DNA from: Nocardioides sp. Root140
GTDB taxonomy: Bacteria > Actinomycetota > Actinomycetes > Propionibacteriales > Nocardioidaceae
Direction: 5' to 3'
Assembly (NCBI RefSeq): GCF_001426745.1
Contig: NZ_LMFI01000004.1
Coordinates: 1 to 55,590 of the forward strand
DNA length: 55,590 nt
The notes under the pieces: generated by a model
What the model saw: only the letters and a program-made list of their open reading frames with translations
The model's database searches: none
What the model was told of the DNA's origin: nothing
Position numbers and translations under genes: made by a program
Shown here: positions 49,901 through 55,590 of the stretch, piece after piece
Layout: the number at the start of each line of letters is the position of its first letter
Position numbering within the stretch: position 1 is the first letter of the stretch

Positions 49901-52883
49901 GCGTGTCGTCGCGCGCCAGCACCGACTCGAGGATGTCAGTCGGCGTGAGCGGCCGGACCAGCGTCGGGTGGATCACCGAGTGCGGGTCGCCGTCGCCGAC
50001 GACCTCGAGGTAGACGTGGTTCGCGTGCGCGCCGCGGGTCATCATCGTGTAGAGCTGCTGGCGCGACTCGCTGCCGGTGGCCAGGCCGTGCATCGTGTCG
50101 GCGGTGACGCCCTGGGCGGTGTGCACGGTGCACGCGTAGCCGAGCTCGGAGGATCGGGCGACGTAGTCAGCGGGCAGCCGCACGGTGCGGCCGTGCTGGG
50201 TGTGCTGGACGGTCAGGTCGCCGCCGTCGTGGATCTCCAGCACGTTCCAGCGGTCGCCGTTCTTCACCCAGTCGGTAGCCGAAGTACGCAGGCGACGGTC
50301 GTTCTCGCGGGTGATGATCAGTTCGCCGATCGAGGCCTCGTTGCCGTCGGCGAGCCGGCGGACCGGGCCGCTGGCGGACTCATGGTCGGGGTCGGCCGGG
50401 TCGATCCCCTCGAGCCGGTGGGCGCGGGCCTGCTGGTTCAGCTCGCTGACCAGGTCGCGGGTGGGGGCGAGCATGATCGAGTCCAGGCCGGCGGCACGGT
50501 CGGCCTGCCAGGCGGCGAAGACGTCCTCGGTCATGGTGGCCAGGTCGCCGACGTGGACGCGGTCGCGGTCGAGGTAGAAGCCGAGCGACTCGGGCTTGCC
50601 CTCGCGCAGCGCGAGCGAGGCGGCGCCCTCGGCGGGGTCCTTGAACCGGACGAGCTCGGTCAGCTGCAGTGCTCCGTGAGTGGCGCGGATGTCGCGCAGG
50701 ACGCCGCCGGCGCCGATCGCGGAGAGCTGCTGGTCGTCGCCGATCAGGCGGACGCTGCCGCCGCGCTCGAGGATGTAGGACACCGCCGCGTCCAGCGAGA
50801 GGGTGTCCGCCATCCCGGCCTCGTCGATGACCACGAGGGTGGAGGCGTCGATGCCGGCGACCCAGGCGGGCATCGCGGCGCCGGACTCGCGGGCCTGCTC
50901 GAGCGAGTGGGTTAGTTTGGCCAGGGTGTCGGTCTGGGTGTCGATCTGCGAGCGGAGCGCGTCCGCGGCCGCCGCTGAGGGAGCCAGACCGATGATGGTG
51001 CCGCCACCATCAGCCCAGGCGCTGGCCAGGGCTCGCATCGCGGTGGTCTTGCCGGATCCGGCGGGCGCGATCGCCAGCTGCAGCCGGGCACCGGAGGTGG
51101 CCATCTCGCGGACCAGCGTGGCCTGTCCGGCGTTGAGGGTGATGCCGTTGGCGGTCGACTCGAGCAGCGCCAGGTCGACCGAGGACGGCTCGACGGCGTA
51201 CCCGTCGTGGCGGCCGGCGACCTCGACCAGACGCTGCTCGGCGGCGAGTACCTTGCCCGAGGTGAACAGCACGGCGCCGCTCTGGGTGTAGACCGAGGCC
51301 CCGTCCGCGCGCCGCAGCTCGACCAGTTCGCTGATGGCGTCCCAGGGTCGGGCCATGCTCACCGAGCGGCCGTCGAGGACCTCGCTGACGAGCAGTTCGA
51401 CGACCTGGGAGACCTGGTTGGTGGGCACGTTGGCGCCCCGGACCTGCCGCTGGGCCTCGGCGTAGACGTGCCAGAACTGCCAGGTGCTCCGAGCTCCCTC
51501 CATCGTCGCCACGATCCGGTCGGTCGTCTTGGCGAACCAGGCCGAGTCGGCCAGCGACCGCGCTGCGCCCTTCGGGTTCAGCGCCCCGTGGACCATCTGC
51601 TTGACCCGTTGAGGGGTGCCCAGCGCCTCGATGGCCTCACGGCTCCAGGTCTCGCGCTGCTCGGCCAGCGAGCGCGGCTCGTGCTTGGCCTCGCGGGTCT
51701 CCAGCGTCGCCTGCTGGGACAGCTGGATGGTCTCCACCGGCGTCGGCGGGCGGCCGTGGGTGGCATGGAACGCGGCCGCGAGGACCTTGCGGCGGTCCTC
51801 GACGCTGGCGCGGCGCTTAGAGAAGCGGCGGTTCAGCTCGGGGTCGACGCCGACGATCTCGCGCACCGGCCGCTTGCGGGCGTCCTCGTTCGGCCGCTCC
51901 TTAAACCGCACGCCGAGGGCGTCGACCAGGTGCCGCTCGAGCGCGGTGTTGTAGGTCTCCGAGGCCGAGACCACCGCCTTGTGCAGCGGCCGGCCATCGA
52001 TGGCCAGCCACTTGCCGTCGAGCGTCTGGACCTTGTTCGCAACGGCGACGTGCGTATGCAAGTCAGGGTCTCCCGCGCGGGAGTCGCGGTGGGTGAACGC
52101 CGTGGCGACCAGGCCGCGGACGTCGACCTGGCGGACGCCGTTGGTGCCCCGGCGGGTGAACAGTGCCTTGGATTCGATGAAGCCCAGCGCGTCCTTGATC
52201 GCCGCCTGGTGGGCCCGCTCGATCACCGCGGCGGTCTTCGGGTCGGAGATCGCCCACAACACCGAGACGCTCTTGACCGGGGAGAAGGTCAGGTCGTAGC
52301 CGGCCACCGCGTTGGTCTTCGCTCGGGAGTGCCTGGCGATCGCGGCGGCCAGCTCGCGTGCGTCGGCGGGTTCGCGGCCGTGCTCAGCACGGAAGAACTC
52401 GGTGCCGACCTCGGTTCGGACCTTGGCCCGGTCGGCCGCGGGGACCGGCCAGTCACCCGGCAGGCCGGCGGCCTCGTTGAGGGCCGCGATGCGCTTGGCG
52501 ACCTCGATCCGGAACGGGCTGATGTCGTTTTCGTAGACCTTGTACGGCGTGCCGAGCTGGCGGGCCGTCTTGTAGTCCGCGTCGGTCGGCCGGTCGACGC
52601 CGTCGCGGCCGATGCGCAGGTCCAGGTCCTTGGTCCGCTGGGTGGCCAGCGGGTGGTGACCGGAGCCGAACAGGCTCTGCATGTGGTCAGCGGTGACGAC
52701 GTCGCCGGCGTCGAGCCCTTCGAGTCCCTCCATGCCGGAGCCGACCCACACGCCGGGAGTCTCGCCCCTCTCGGTGTAGTAGCTCGCGAGGCCGGTGTGG
52801 CCCTTATCCGTGGCGTCCATCGCTGCGACCTGGCGGGTCAGGTAGTCGTACCCCGACCCCGCCGTCAGCTTGTGGAGGCTCAT
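46977..52883 (-). CDS. MobF relaxase-helicase-primase fusion (TraA-like)
   Basis: A 1968-residue protein. The N-terminal TrwC/MobF relaxase has candidate catalytic tyrosines (Y35, Y36 in YYTERGETPG) and the metal-binding triad H265, H276, H278 (THRDSRAGDPDLHTH). A RecD/TraI-type helicase follows: Walker A at about 606-613 (APAGSGKT), Walker B (VVIDEAG, about 684-690) and a late motif (YACTVHTAQG). The C-terminal quarter is a DnaG-like primase core without zinc finger (ARAFFEARFTDSWGRDYLTG, DRVMFPVIHQGEVLGFVGRR). Its TOPRIM domain is at about 1664-1715 (VIVEGPMDAV, TDADLAG). It nicks oriT, unwinds the strand and may prime synthesis in the recipient. ATG 52883; promoter copy 7 ends only 8 bases upstream. 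Confidence 0.93.
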   Translation of the reverse strand: MSLHKLTAGSGYDYLTRQVAAMDATDKGHTGLASYYTERGETPGVWVGSGMEGLEGLDAGDVVTADHMQSLFGSGHHPLATQRTKDLDLRIGRDGVDRPTDADYKTARQLGTPYKVYENDISPFRIEVAKRIAALNEAAGLPGDWPVPAADRAKVRTEVGTEFFRAEHGREPADARELAAAIARHSRAKTNAVAGYDLTFSPVKSVSVLWAISDPKTAAVIERAHQAAIKDALGFIESKALFTRRGTNGVRQVDVRGLVATAFTHRDSRAGDPDLHTHVAVANKVQTLDGKWLAIDGRPLHKAVVSASETYNTALERHLVDALGVRFKERPNEDARKRPVREIVGVDPELNRRFSKRRASVEDRRKVLAAAFHATHGRPPTPVETIQLSQQATLETREAKHEPRSLAEQRETWSREAIEALGTPQRVKQMVHGALNPKGAARSLADSAWFAKTTDRIVATMEGARSTWQFWHVYAEAQRQVRGANVPTNQVSQVVELLVSEVLDGRSVSMARPWDAISELVELRRADGASVYTQSGAVLFTSGKVLAAEQRLVEVAGRHDGYAVEPSSVDLALLESTANGITLNAGQATLVREMATSGARLQLAIAPAGSGKTTAMRALASAWADGGGTIIGLAPSAAAADALRSQIDTQTDTLAKLTHSLEQARESGAAMPAWVAGIDASTLVVIDEAGMADTLSLDAAVSYILERGGSVRLIGDDQQLSAIGAGGVLRDIRATHGALQLTELVRFKDPAEGAASLALREGKPESLGFYLDRDRVHVGDLATMTEDVFAAWQADRAAGLDSIMLAPTRDLVSELNQQARAHRLEGIDPADPDHESASGPVRRLADGNEASIGELIITRENDRRLRTSATDWVKNGDRWNVLEIHDGGDLTVQHTQHGRTVRLPADYVARSSELGYACTVHTAQGVTADTMHGLATGSESRQQLYTMMTRGAHANHVYLEVVGDGDPHSVIHPTLVRPLTPTDILESVLARDDTQRSATSLLREQADPATRLGEASQRYLDSLYVAAEDLLRHDHVGQDANGAPINVVDALDNAVETLVPGLSEEAAWPTLRAHLLLLGAAGENPVDALRAAAGDRELETAHDRAAVLDWRLDASGLRNAGAGPLPWMPAVPARLAEDPHWGAYLSQRAHLVEQLADQVRTRATDQAALPAWAQNGLRPEAATVANVEVWRAAMRVPVDDRRPTGAPQLQKASATWQRRLNRAVTGDHTPALKEWRQLLYSLAPQVRDDEFTPLLAERLAAMSRAAVTAHELLRTATAADHPAGPLPDEHAAAAVWWRMARQLTPAVASQIGDGSHGESVTTEWTPRLADLFGPERAASIQASTWWPALVANVDHGVQRGWQVEALLGAGRAMPSDGWEGVDECQALVWRTSIALETAPDEPPAELWDGIEPDPETLVDHAADPDWADWPLAEDPGPYDEHAADEHVADEHVVDAVAGDLVDVDEDQFVEPDLTLAAYIRDLGGSRLEPTDADLRVMYQRADEWHSSPVSRERMLEINDMARAFFEARFTDSWGRDYLTGRFGIDLAGDERFRPGQAPAGWTNLVDHLRGRGVSDAEMVATGVATEASTGRLIDRFRDRVMFPVIHQGEVLGFVGRRRPDLTHADKGGPKYLNTAATPLFHKGAQLFGVVDELLAEGAVPVIVEGPMDAVAVTLASAGLYLGVAPLGTSLTDEQAAQLAAVGRDPIVATDADLAGQVAAERDFWMLTPHGLDPGFARFPDGLDPADLLAQRGPAALTAAVASGQPAFRSLGDQLLTERLDNLAPEQAHLAAMRVISARPSRAWEPGVNQVRARLQLSQLQARRDLRDAIKTWDADPRKAALAELHKSSEVRTRLSAAAEKTPAERWATLARELDPRLLEQGDWPATAAMLQQAHEQGQDVGAATRGLVAEKPLGDSPARDLRYRIVSRLEIPIDTGESTPAPTQSPGVARDRQDVNRPRPPRRGTPRR

Positions 52884-52891
52884 CGTCACGG

Positions 52892-52925
52892 TCACCTACG
52901 TGCGCGCGGGCGCCCGCTGCGATCA
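52892..52925 (-). promoter_or_regulatory. Element promoter motif, copy 7 (relaxase gene)
   Basis: The minus strand reads TGATCGCAGC, 17 bases, TAGGTGA, ending 8 bases before the relaxase ATG at 52883. At this distance transcription would start at or next to the ATG, so the mRNA may be leaderless. Confidence 0.86.
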
Positions 52926-53125
52926 CTTCCGGTCGGATTGCTGATGTGTTCTTTCTATTCGGCAGACCGAGAATGCAAGAGGTGTGTGGCACTTGGAAGG
53001 TCGCGGAAATCTGGGGGGACGCTGAGGGGTGTCGGTGACGGCTGGGGCGTCGGGTCGGGCTGCGGGAGTTGAACGGGCTGGCTGGGGTCGAGGTTGGTGG
53101 GTTCGGAAGGCTTCTTGGCCGGAGG

Positions 53126-53159
53126 TGATCGCACGGGGACCGGGATTTGTCGTAGGTGA
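53126..53159 (+). promoter_or_regulatory. Element promoter motif, copy 8 (accessory gene)
   Basis: TGATCGCACG, 17 bases, TAGGTGA, ending 35 bases before the ATG at 53195. One mismatch to the consensus. Confidence 0.86.
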
Positions 53160-53194
53160 CTGTCAGAGTCCATGTCGACACGGAGTGAGGACCG

Positions 53195-53584
53195 ATGAGT
53201 CAGCAGACGATCAAGCAGCAGGCGCGGCGTACGGCGCGGGAGATGGCCGACAAGAGGCGGCGCGAGCGTGAGGAGCGCGAGCGCCGGGTGGTCGACCTGG
53301 CCGAACAGGTCATGGTGGCGATCGGCCAGCGGGACGCGGCGGTGGCCGAGACCGAGAAGCGCGCTGGGGATGCGCTGCGGGAGTTGACCGAGGTCGAGGG
53401 GCTGTCCCTGGGCGAGGCGGTCGAGTGGTGCGGCGAGACGATCACCGTGCGGGAGGCGACGCGGCTGCGGCGGCTGGCCGCACCGGCCGGCAGCGCGGAG
53501 ACCGAGGGCGGCCCGGCCGCCGAGGGGGAGCCCGACGCGGCGGCCGAGAGCGGGGGAGCGGGTGCCGGCTCGGCGGCTCGATGA
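53195..53584 (+). CDS. Probable mobilization accessory protein
   Basis: A 129-residue basic, helical protein (MSQQTIKQQARRTAREMADK, then RRREREERERRVVDLAEQVM) with a conserved-looking middle (ALRELTEVEGLSLGEAVEWC). The C-terminus is an Ala/Gly/Glu tail. Small basic proteins encoded divergently from a relaxase often help it bind oriT. Position, charge and shared promoter support such a role; no named family is certain. Its end overlaps the HNH gene by 23 bases. Confidence 0.7.
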   Translation: MSQQTIKQQARRTAREMADKRRREREERERRVVDLAEQVMVAIGQRDAAVAETEKRAGDALRELTEVEGLSLGEAVEWCGETITVREATRLRRLAAPAGSAETEGGPAAEGEPDAAAESGGAGAGSAAR

Positions 53585-54089
53585 CGCCGGCCTCGCGGCG
53601 GTCGCGGCGGCGCTCACAGACCCGGCGGTGCTCACGCGCTACCGGGCGAAGGTGGCCACGGTGCCGGGCAGTGAGTGCCTGTGGTGGACCGGGGCGGTCT
53701 CGGGTCGGTCCGAGCGGGAGCGCACCGACGGCGGTGGCCATGGCCGGTTCTGGTACGCGCCGGGTCGGGTGATCATCGCCCACCGGTTCGCGTACGCGGT
53801 GATGCACGGTGTGGACGCGCTCGCGGAGGCGCGGCTGCTCGGGCACCGCTGTCACAACCCGCTGTGCCAGCGGATCGCGCCGGAACACGTCGTGGTCTCG
53901 ACGGCGCGCAAGAACCGGCAGGAGTGGGCCGTCCAACGGCGACTGCCGTACAGCCCGCTGGCCGACCCGCGCGGGCCGCGTCGGCGGGCTCGGGAACTGC
54001 GTGACCTGGCGCGTGAGGACCCGCAGCTCGTAGCCGACGACCTCACGCGGCTCCAGGAGCTGCTGGGCGAGCAACTGACCCTGTGGTGA
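53562..54089 (+). CDS. HNH-endonuclease-like protein
   Basis: A 175-residue protein with a His-Me finger-like core: IIAHRFAYAVMHG, then GHRCHNPLCQRIAPEHVVVS and TARKNRQEW. The paired Cys and following PEH match the HNH layout HxCxNPxC...PxHL. The GTG at 53562 lies inside the preceding gene, giving a coupled pair. It may be a homing/defence nuclease or act in DNA processing at transfer; activity is not provable here. Confidence 0.72.
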   Translation: MPARRLDDAGLAAVAAALTDPAVLTRYRAKVATVPGSECLWWTGAVSGRSERERTDGGGHGRFWYAPGRVIIAHRFAYAVMHGVDALAEARLLGHRCHNPLCQRIAPEHVVVSTARKNRQEWAVQRRLPYSPLADPRGPRRRARELRDLAREDPQLVADDLTRLQELLGEQLTLW

Positions 54090-54103
54090 CCAGCCGGACG
54101 CAG

Positions 54104-54137
54104 AGGGCCGCCCCGCACCGATGGCACGGGCGGCCTT
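54104..54137. terminator. Bidirectional terminator between convergent genes
   Basis: GGCCGCCC (54106-54113) pairs with GGGCGGCC (54128-54135) around 14 bases, with outer A/T and G/T pairs. It lies in the 59-base gap between convergent genes, directly followed by TT on the plus strand. Confidence 0.65.
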
Positions 54138-54148
54138 GCGGTTGTTGG

Positions 54149-54499
54149 TCAGCCGGGCTCGCCGTCTAGGAGCCGACCGAGCGTCTCCCACAGGTCGAGG
54201 TAGCCGTCCGCGTCCTCGGGCGACTGCTCGCCCCACTTGGCGTGAAGAGCGCGAATGCGGTCGAGCCGGTCGAGCCGGTCAGGCAGCGCGGTGCGGGCAG
54301 CGGCCATGAACTCCACGTCGGCGGCGTGGCCGGTGGTCTCGAGGCCGAGCCGGTGACGGTGGCCGGTGTAGTAGGCCGCGAGGATGTTGTCCGGGATCAG
54401 GGCGTCGGCGGCGGTGGCACGGATCTTGTCGCCGTCCGGAGTCCAGGGGCCGGGGGTCGCGCGCTCCTCCAGGGCGCGGAGGCTGGCGTCGTCGCTCAT
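54149..54499 (-). CDS. Hypothetical protein
   Basis: A 116-residue protein (MSDDASLRALEERATPGPWT...). The ATPGPW segment near the start is common in small phage/actinobacterial hypothetical proteins. It has a mixed helix/strand pattern and no membrane segment. The ATG overlaps the stop of the gene upstream, so it is the last gene of a four-gene minus-strand operon. Confidence 0.72.
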   Translation of the reverse strand: MSDDASLRALEERATPGPWTPDGDKIRATAADALIPDNILAAYYTGHRHRLGLETTGHAADVEFMAAARTALPDRLDRLDRIRALHAKWGEQSPEDADGYLDLWETLGRLLDGEPG

Positions 54500-54741
54500 G
54501 CGGGCTGGTCCTCTCGTGCGGCGGCCAGGTCGAGCCGACCGGACGCGGCGGTGGCCACGGCGGTGATCCGGGCGGCCAGTGCGCGCAACTCGGCGGGCGT
54601 GCCCTGGATCGCGACCACTTCGTCACCGGCGAGGGTCAGGACGGGCTGGCGGTGCTCCCCGGCGCCGATCCAGTCGTCGCCGGGTGTGAACACCTGGACG
54701 CTGGTCTCGCGGGCGGCCAGCCACTCGATGTGCGCGCTCAC
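54496..54741 (-). CDS. Small hypothetical protein
   Basis: An 81-residue protein from the GTG at 54741 (MSAHIEWLAARETSVQVFTP...). It has a strand-rich middle (VLTLAGDEVVAIQGTPAELR) and a helical end. GTGA overlap with the gene upstream and overlap with the gene downstream show co-translation. No known family. Confidence 0.68.
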   Translation of the reverse strand: MSAHIEWLAARETSVQVFTPGDDWIGAGEHRQPVLTLAGDEVVAIQGTPAELRALAARITAVATAASGRLDLAAAREDQPA

Positions 54742-55043
54742 GGGGTCACCTCGGCGGGCGCGGTGCCGATGAGGCGGCGGAACGCCTCGATGTCGGCCTC
54801 GAGGGAGAACAGGCGGCGGCGGTGCGTGTCGCTCTCTGCGGCGACCTCGGTCAGGACCTCGGCGAGGCCGTCGAGGAACGCCAAGACGGCATCGGCGGTG
54901 ACGGTCTCGCGCAGCGCCGTCCACGGCTTCGGGACGCGGCTGCTGGCCGCGTACGGCATCCGCGTCATGGCGGCGAGGATGCGGCGCTGGTCGCGCTCGC
55001 TGATCACGGTGCCGGTCGGCTCCGGCTGGGTCTGCTTGGACAT
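54738..55043 (-). CDS. Small hypothetical helical protein
   Basis: A 101-residue protein (MSKQTQPEPTGTVISERDQR...) that is mostly helical (ADAVLAFLDGLAEVLTEVAA). The ATG at 55043 shares bases with the stop of the upstream gene. Member of the four-gene operon. Function unknown. Confidence 0.68.
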   Translation of the reverse strand: MSKQTQPEPTGTVISERDQRRILAAMTRMPYAASSRVPKPWTALRETVTADAVLAFLDGLAEVLTEVAAESDTHRRRLFSLEADIEAFRRLIGTAPAEVTP

Positions 55044-55498
55044 CACTGCTCCTGTTCGGTGGTGGTGCGGTGGGCGTACTCGGCGTGCAGGGCGTCCAGC
55101 GCCGTGGCGACGCTGGACAGGGCCGCGTCCAGGTGGGCGCTGGCGGTCTCGGGGGTCCAGCGGCGCACGTCGCGCAGCCGGTGCTCGATGACGATCAGGT
55201 CGCAGGCCGTCTCGCTGAGGGTGTGCCGGTCCTTGGCGGCGCTGGCCTCGACGTCGGCGGCAGGGGAAGTCGGGGTGTTGTCCCGCTTCGCGATGGTGAC
55301 GAACTGGTTGAGCGGCAGGATGCGGGCGCCGAGGACCAGGGCGGTGATGTGGACCCTGCGTCCCGCGCGGCCGGGCTCATCCACGGAGACGGTGGTGATG
55401 GGGAACGCGACGCCGGTTGTGGGGTCGACCAGGGTGTCGGTGGGCCGGAGTTCCCATGCGCGGACTTGCTCGGTATCGAGGGCGGTGGTTTCGGTCAT
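55043..55498 (-). CDS. Hypothetical protein
   Basis: A 151-residue protein with a strand-rich N-terminal half (WELRPTDTLVDPTTGVAFPI, RRVHITALVLGARILPLNQF) and a helical C-terminal half. GAAGGAGGAG precedes the ATG at 55498. First gene of the minus-strand operon that ends at 54149. No family recognised. Confidence 0.7.
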   Translation of the reverse strand: MTETTALDTEQVRAWELRPTDTLVDPTTGVAFPITTVSVDEPGRAGRRVHITALVLGARILPLNQFVTIAKRDNTPTSPAADVEASAAKDRHTLSETACDLIVIEHRLRDVRRWTPETASAHLDAALSSVATALDALHAEYAHRTTTEQEQ

Positions 55499-55517
55499 GG
55501 CTCCTCCTTCGGTTGGG

Positions 55518-55557
55518 CCGGTGGCGGGCCGGACTCGGGGTCTCAGCCCGCCACCGG
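55518..55557. terminator. Strong 12-bp inverted repeat at the window edge
   Basis: CCGGTGGCGGGC (55518-55529) and GCCCGCCACCGG (55546-55557) are perfect arms around 16 bases, located between the ATG at 55498 and the right edge. This is probably a terminator of an upstream minus-strand gene outside the window, or an operator of the 55498 operon. Confidence 0.55.
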
Positions 55558-55590
55558 AAGAACTGGCGCGGATGGTCAGGCCGGGGCGAG

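Larger units (their letters stand above)
52884..53194. other. Relaxase intergenic region, candidate oriT
   Basis: A 311-base gene-free region between the divergent relaxase and accessory genes. It carries promoter copies 7 and 8 facing outward. A locally AT-rich island (about 52933-52980) holds a small imperfect hairpin around TCGGCAGACCGA. A GGGGGGACG block lies at about 53014. Arms 52918-52932 and 53119-53133 are inverted repeats (14 of 15 match) but coincide with the -35-like halves of the two promoters. MobF oriT sites usually lie beside the relaxase gene, so this is the best candidate. No nic site is proven. Confidence 0.5.

Noticed and set aside
47961..50915. Long plus-strand open frame across the relaxase gene
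   Set aside because: Shadow of the relaxase helicase region; the composition is low-complexity and no domain is visible.
52918..53133. Long-range 15-bp inverted repeat as an independent oriT or recombination structure
   Set aside because: Both arms are the -35-like halves of two divergent promoter copies, so the symmetry follows from divergent promoters; it is mentioned only within the oriT candidate.
1..55590. CRISPR arrays, rRNA, tRNA and integrase genes
   Set aside because: I looked for regularly spaced repeats, rRNA blocks, tRNA cloverleafs and tyrosine or serine recombinase motifs and found none.

Overview
The window is high-GC DNA with short actinobacterial-style operons: many ATGA/GTGA overlaps, frequent GTG starts, MobF relaxase, SCO6880-type T4SS genes and Tad pilus genes. 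The host is probably a member of Actinomycetes, and the gene set resembles what I would expect in Nocardioidaceae, but the genus is inference. I read it as most of the backbone of a conjugative element (ICE or large plasmid). No integrase, attachment site or complete replication module is visible, so both ends of the element may lie outside the window.

Layout. 1-3.8 kb holds debris and cargo: a broken IS3-family element, a TetR regulator, a PAS histidine kinase and a DUF4365 remnant. 3.8-14.2 kb is mostly minus-strand accessory/control genes: small helical proteins, a catalytically dead M48 relative, a protein with two tandem DnaA domain IV modules, an AAA ATPase preceded by a large dyad, and XRE and HTH regulators. 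Several of these reading frames appear frameshifted. 14.5-26.2 kb is a Tad/Flp pilus operon (CpaB-like, TadZ-like, TadA, TadB, TadC, Flp, three TadE/F-like pseudopilins, a LysM-to-winged-helix/BTAD protein, a lipoprotein and a secreted protein). 26.5-29.4 kb is a minus-strand PD-(D/E)xK-NACHT gene, probably anti-phage cargo, interrupted at a run of ten G. 29.75-42.1 kb encodes a sigma-like protein followed by the T4SS operon (ParA-like P-loop protein, two-TM small protein, two VirB8-like proteins, VirB6-like protein, SCO6880, VirB4-like ATPase, five-domain secreted cell-wall/EEP enzyme). 42.1-45.6 kb carries the VirD4-like coupling protein operon. 45.7-46.9 kb has an active-looking M48 peptidase and a small protein. 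47.0-52.9 kb is a 1968-residue MobF relaxase-helicase-primase fusion. 52.9-55.6 kb holds the candidate oriT region, a probable mobilization accessory protein, an HNH protein and four small minus-strand genes.

How it works together. The most striking signal is a bipartite promoter-like element, TGATCGCWCC-N17-TAGGTGA, which I find eight times, always in the correct orientation in front of a transcription unit and always with exactly 17 bases between the halves. It precedes the Tad operon, the T4SS operon, the coupling-protein operon, the relaxase gene, the divergent accessory gene and three control operons. This suggests one element-specific regulator, possibly the sigma-like protein at 29754-30707, that switches on pilus, secretion channel, coupling and DNA processing together. 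The Tad pilus would then be part of the conjugation machine (perhaps for mating contact), and the NACHT gene is independent cargo inserted between the pilus and T4SS blocks.
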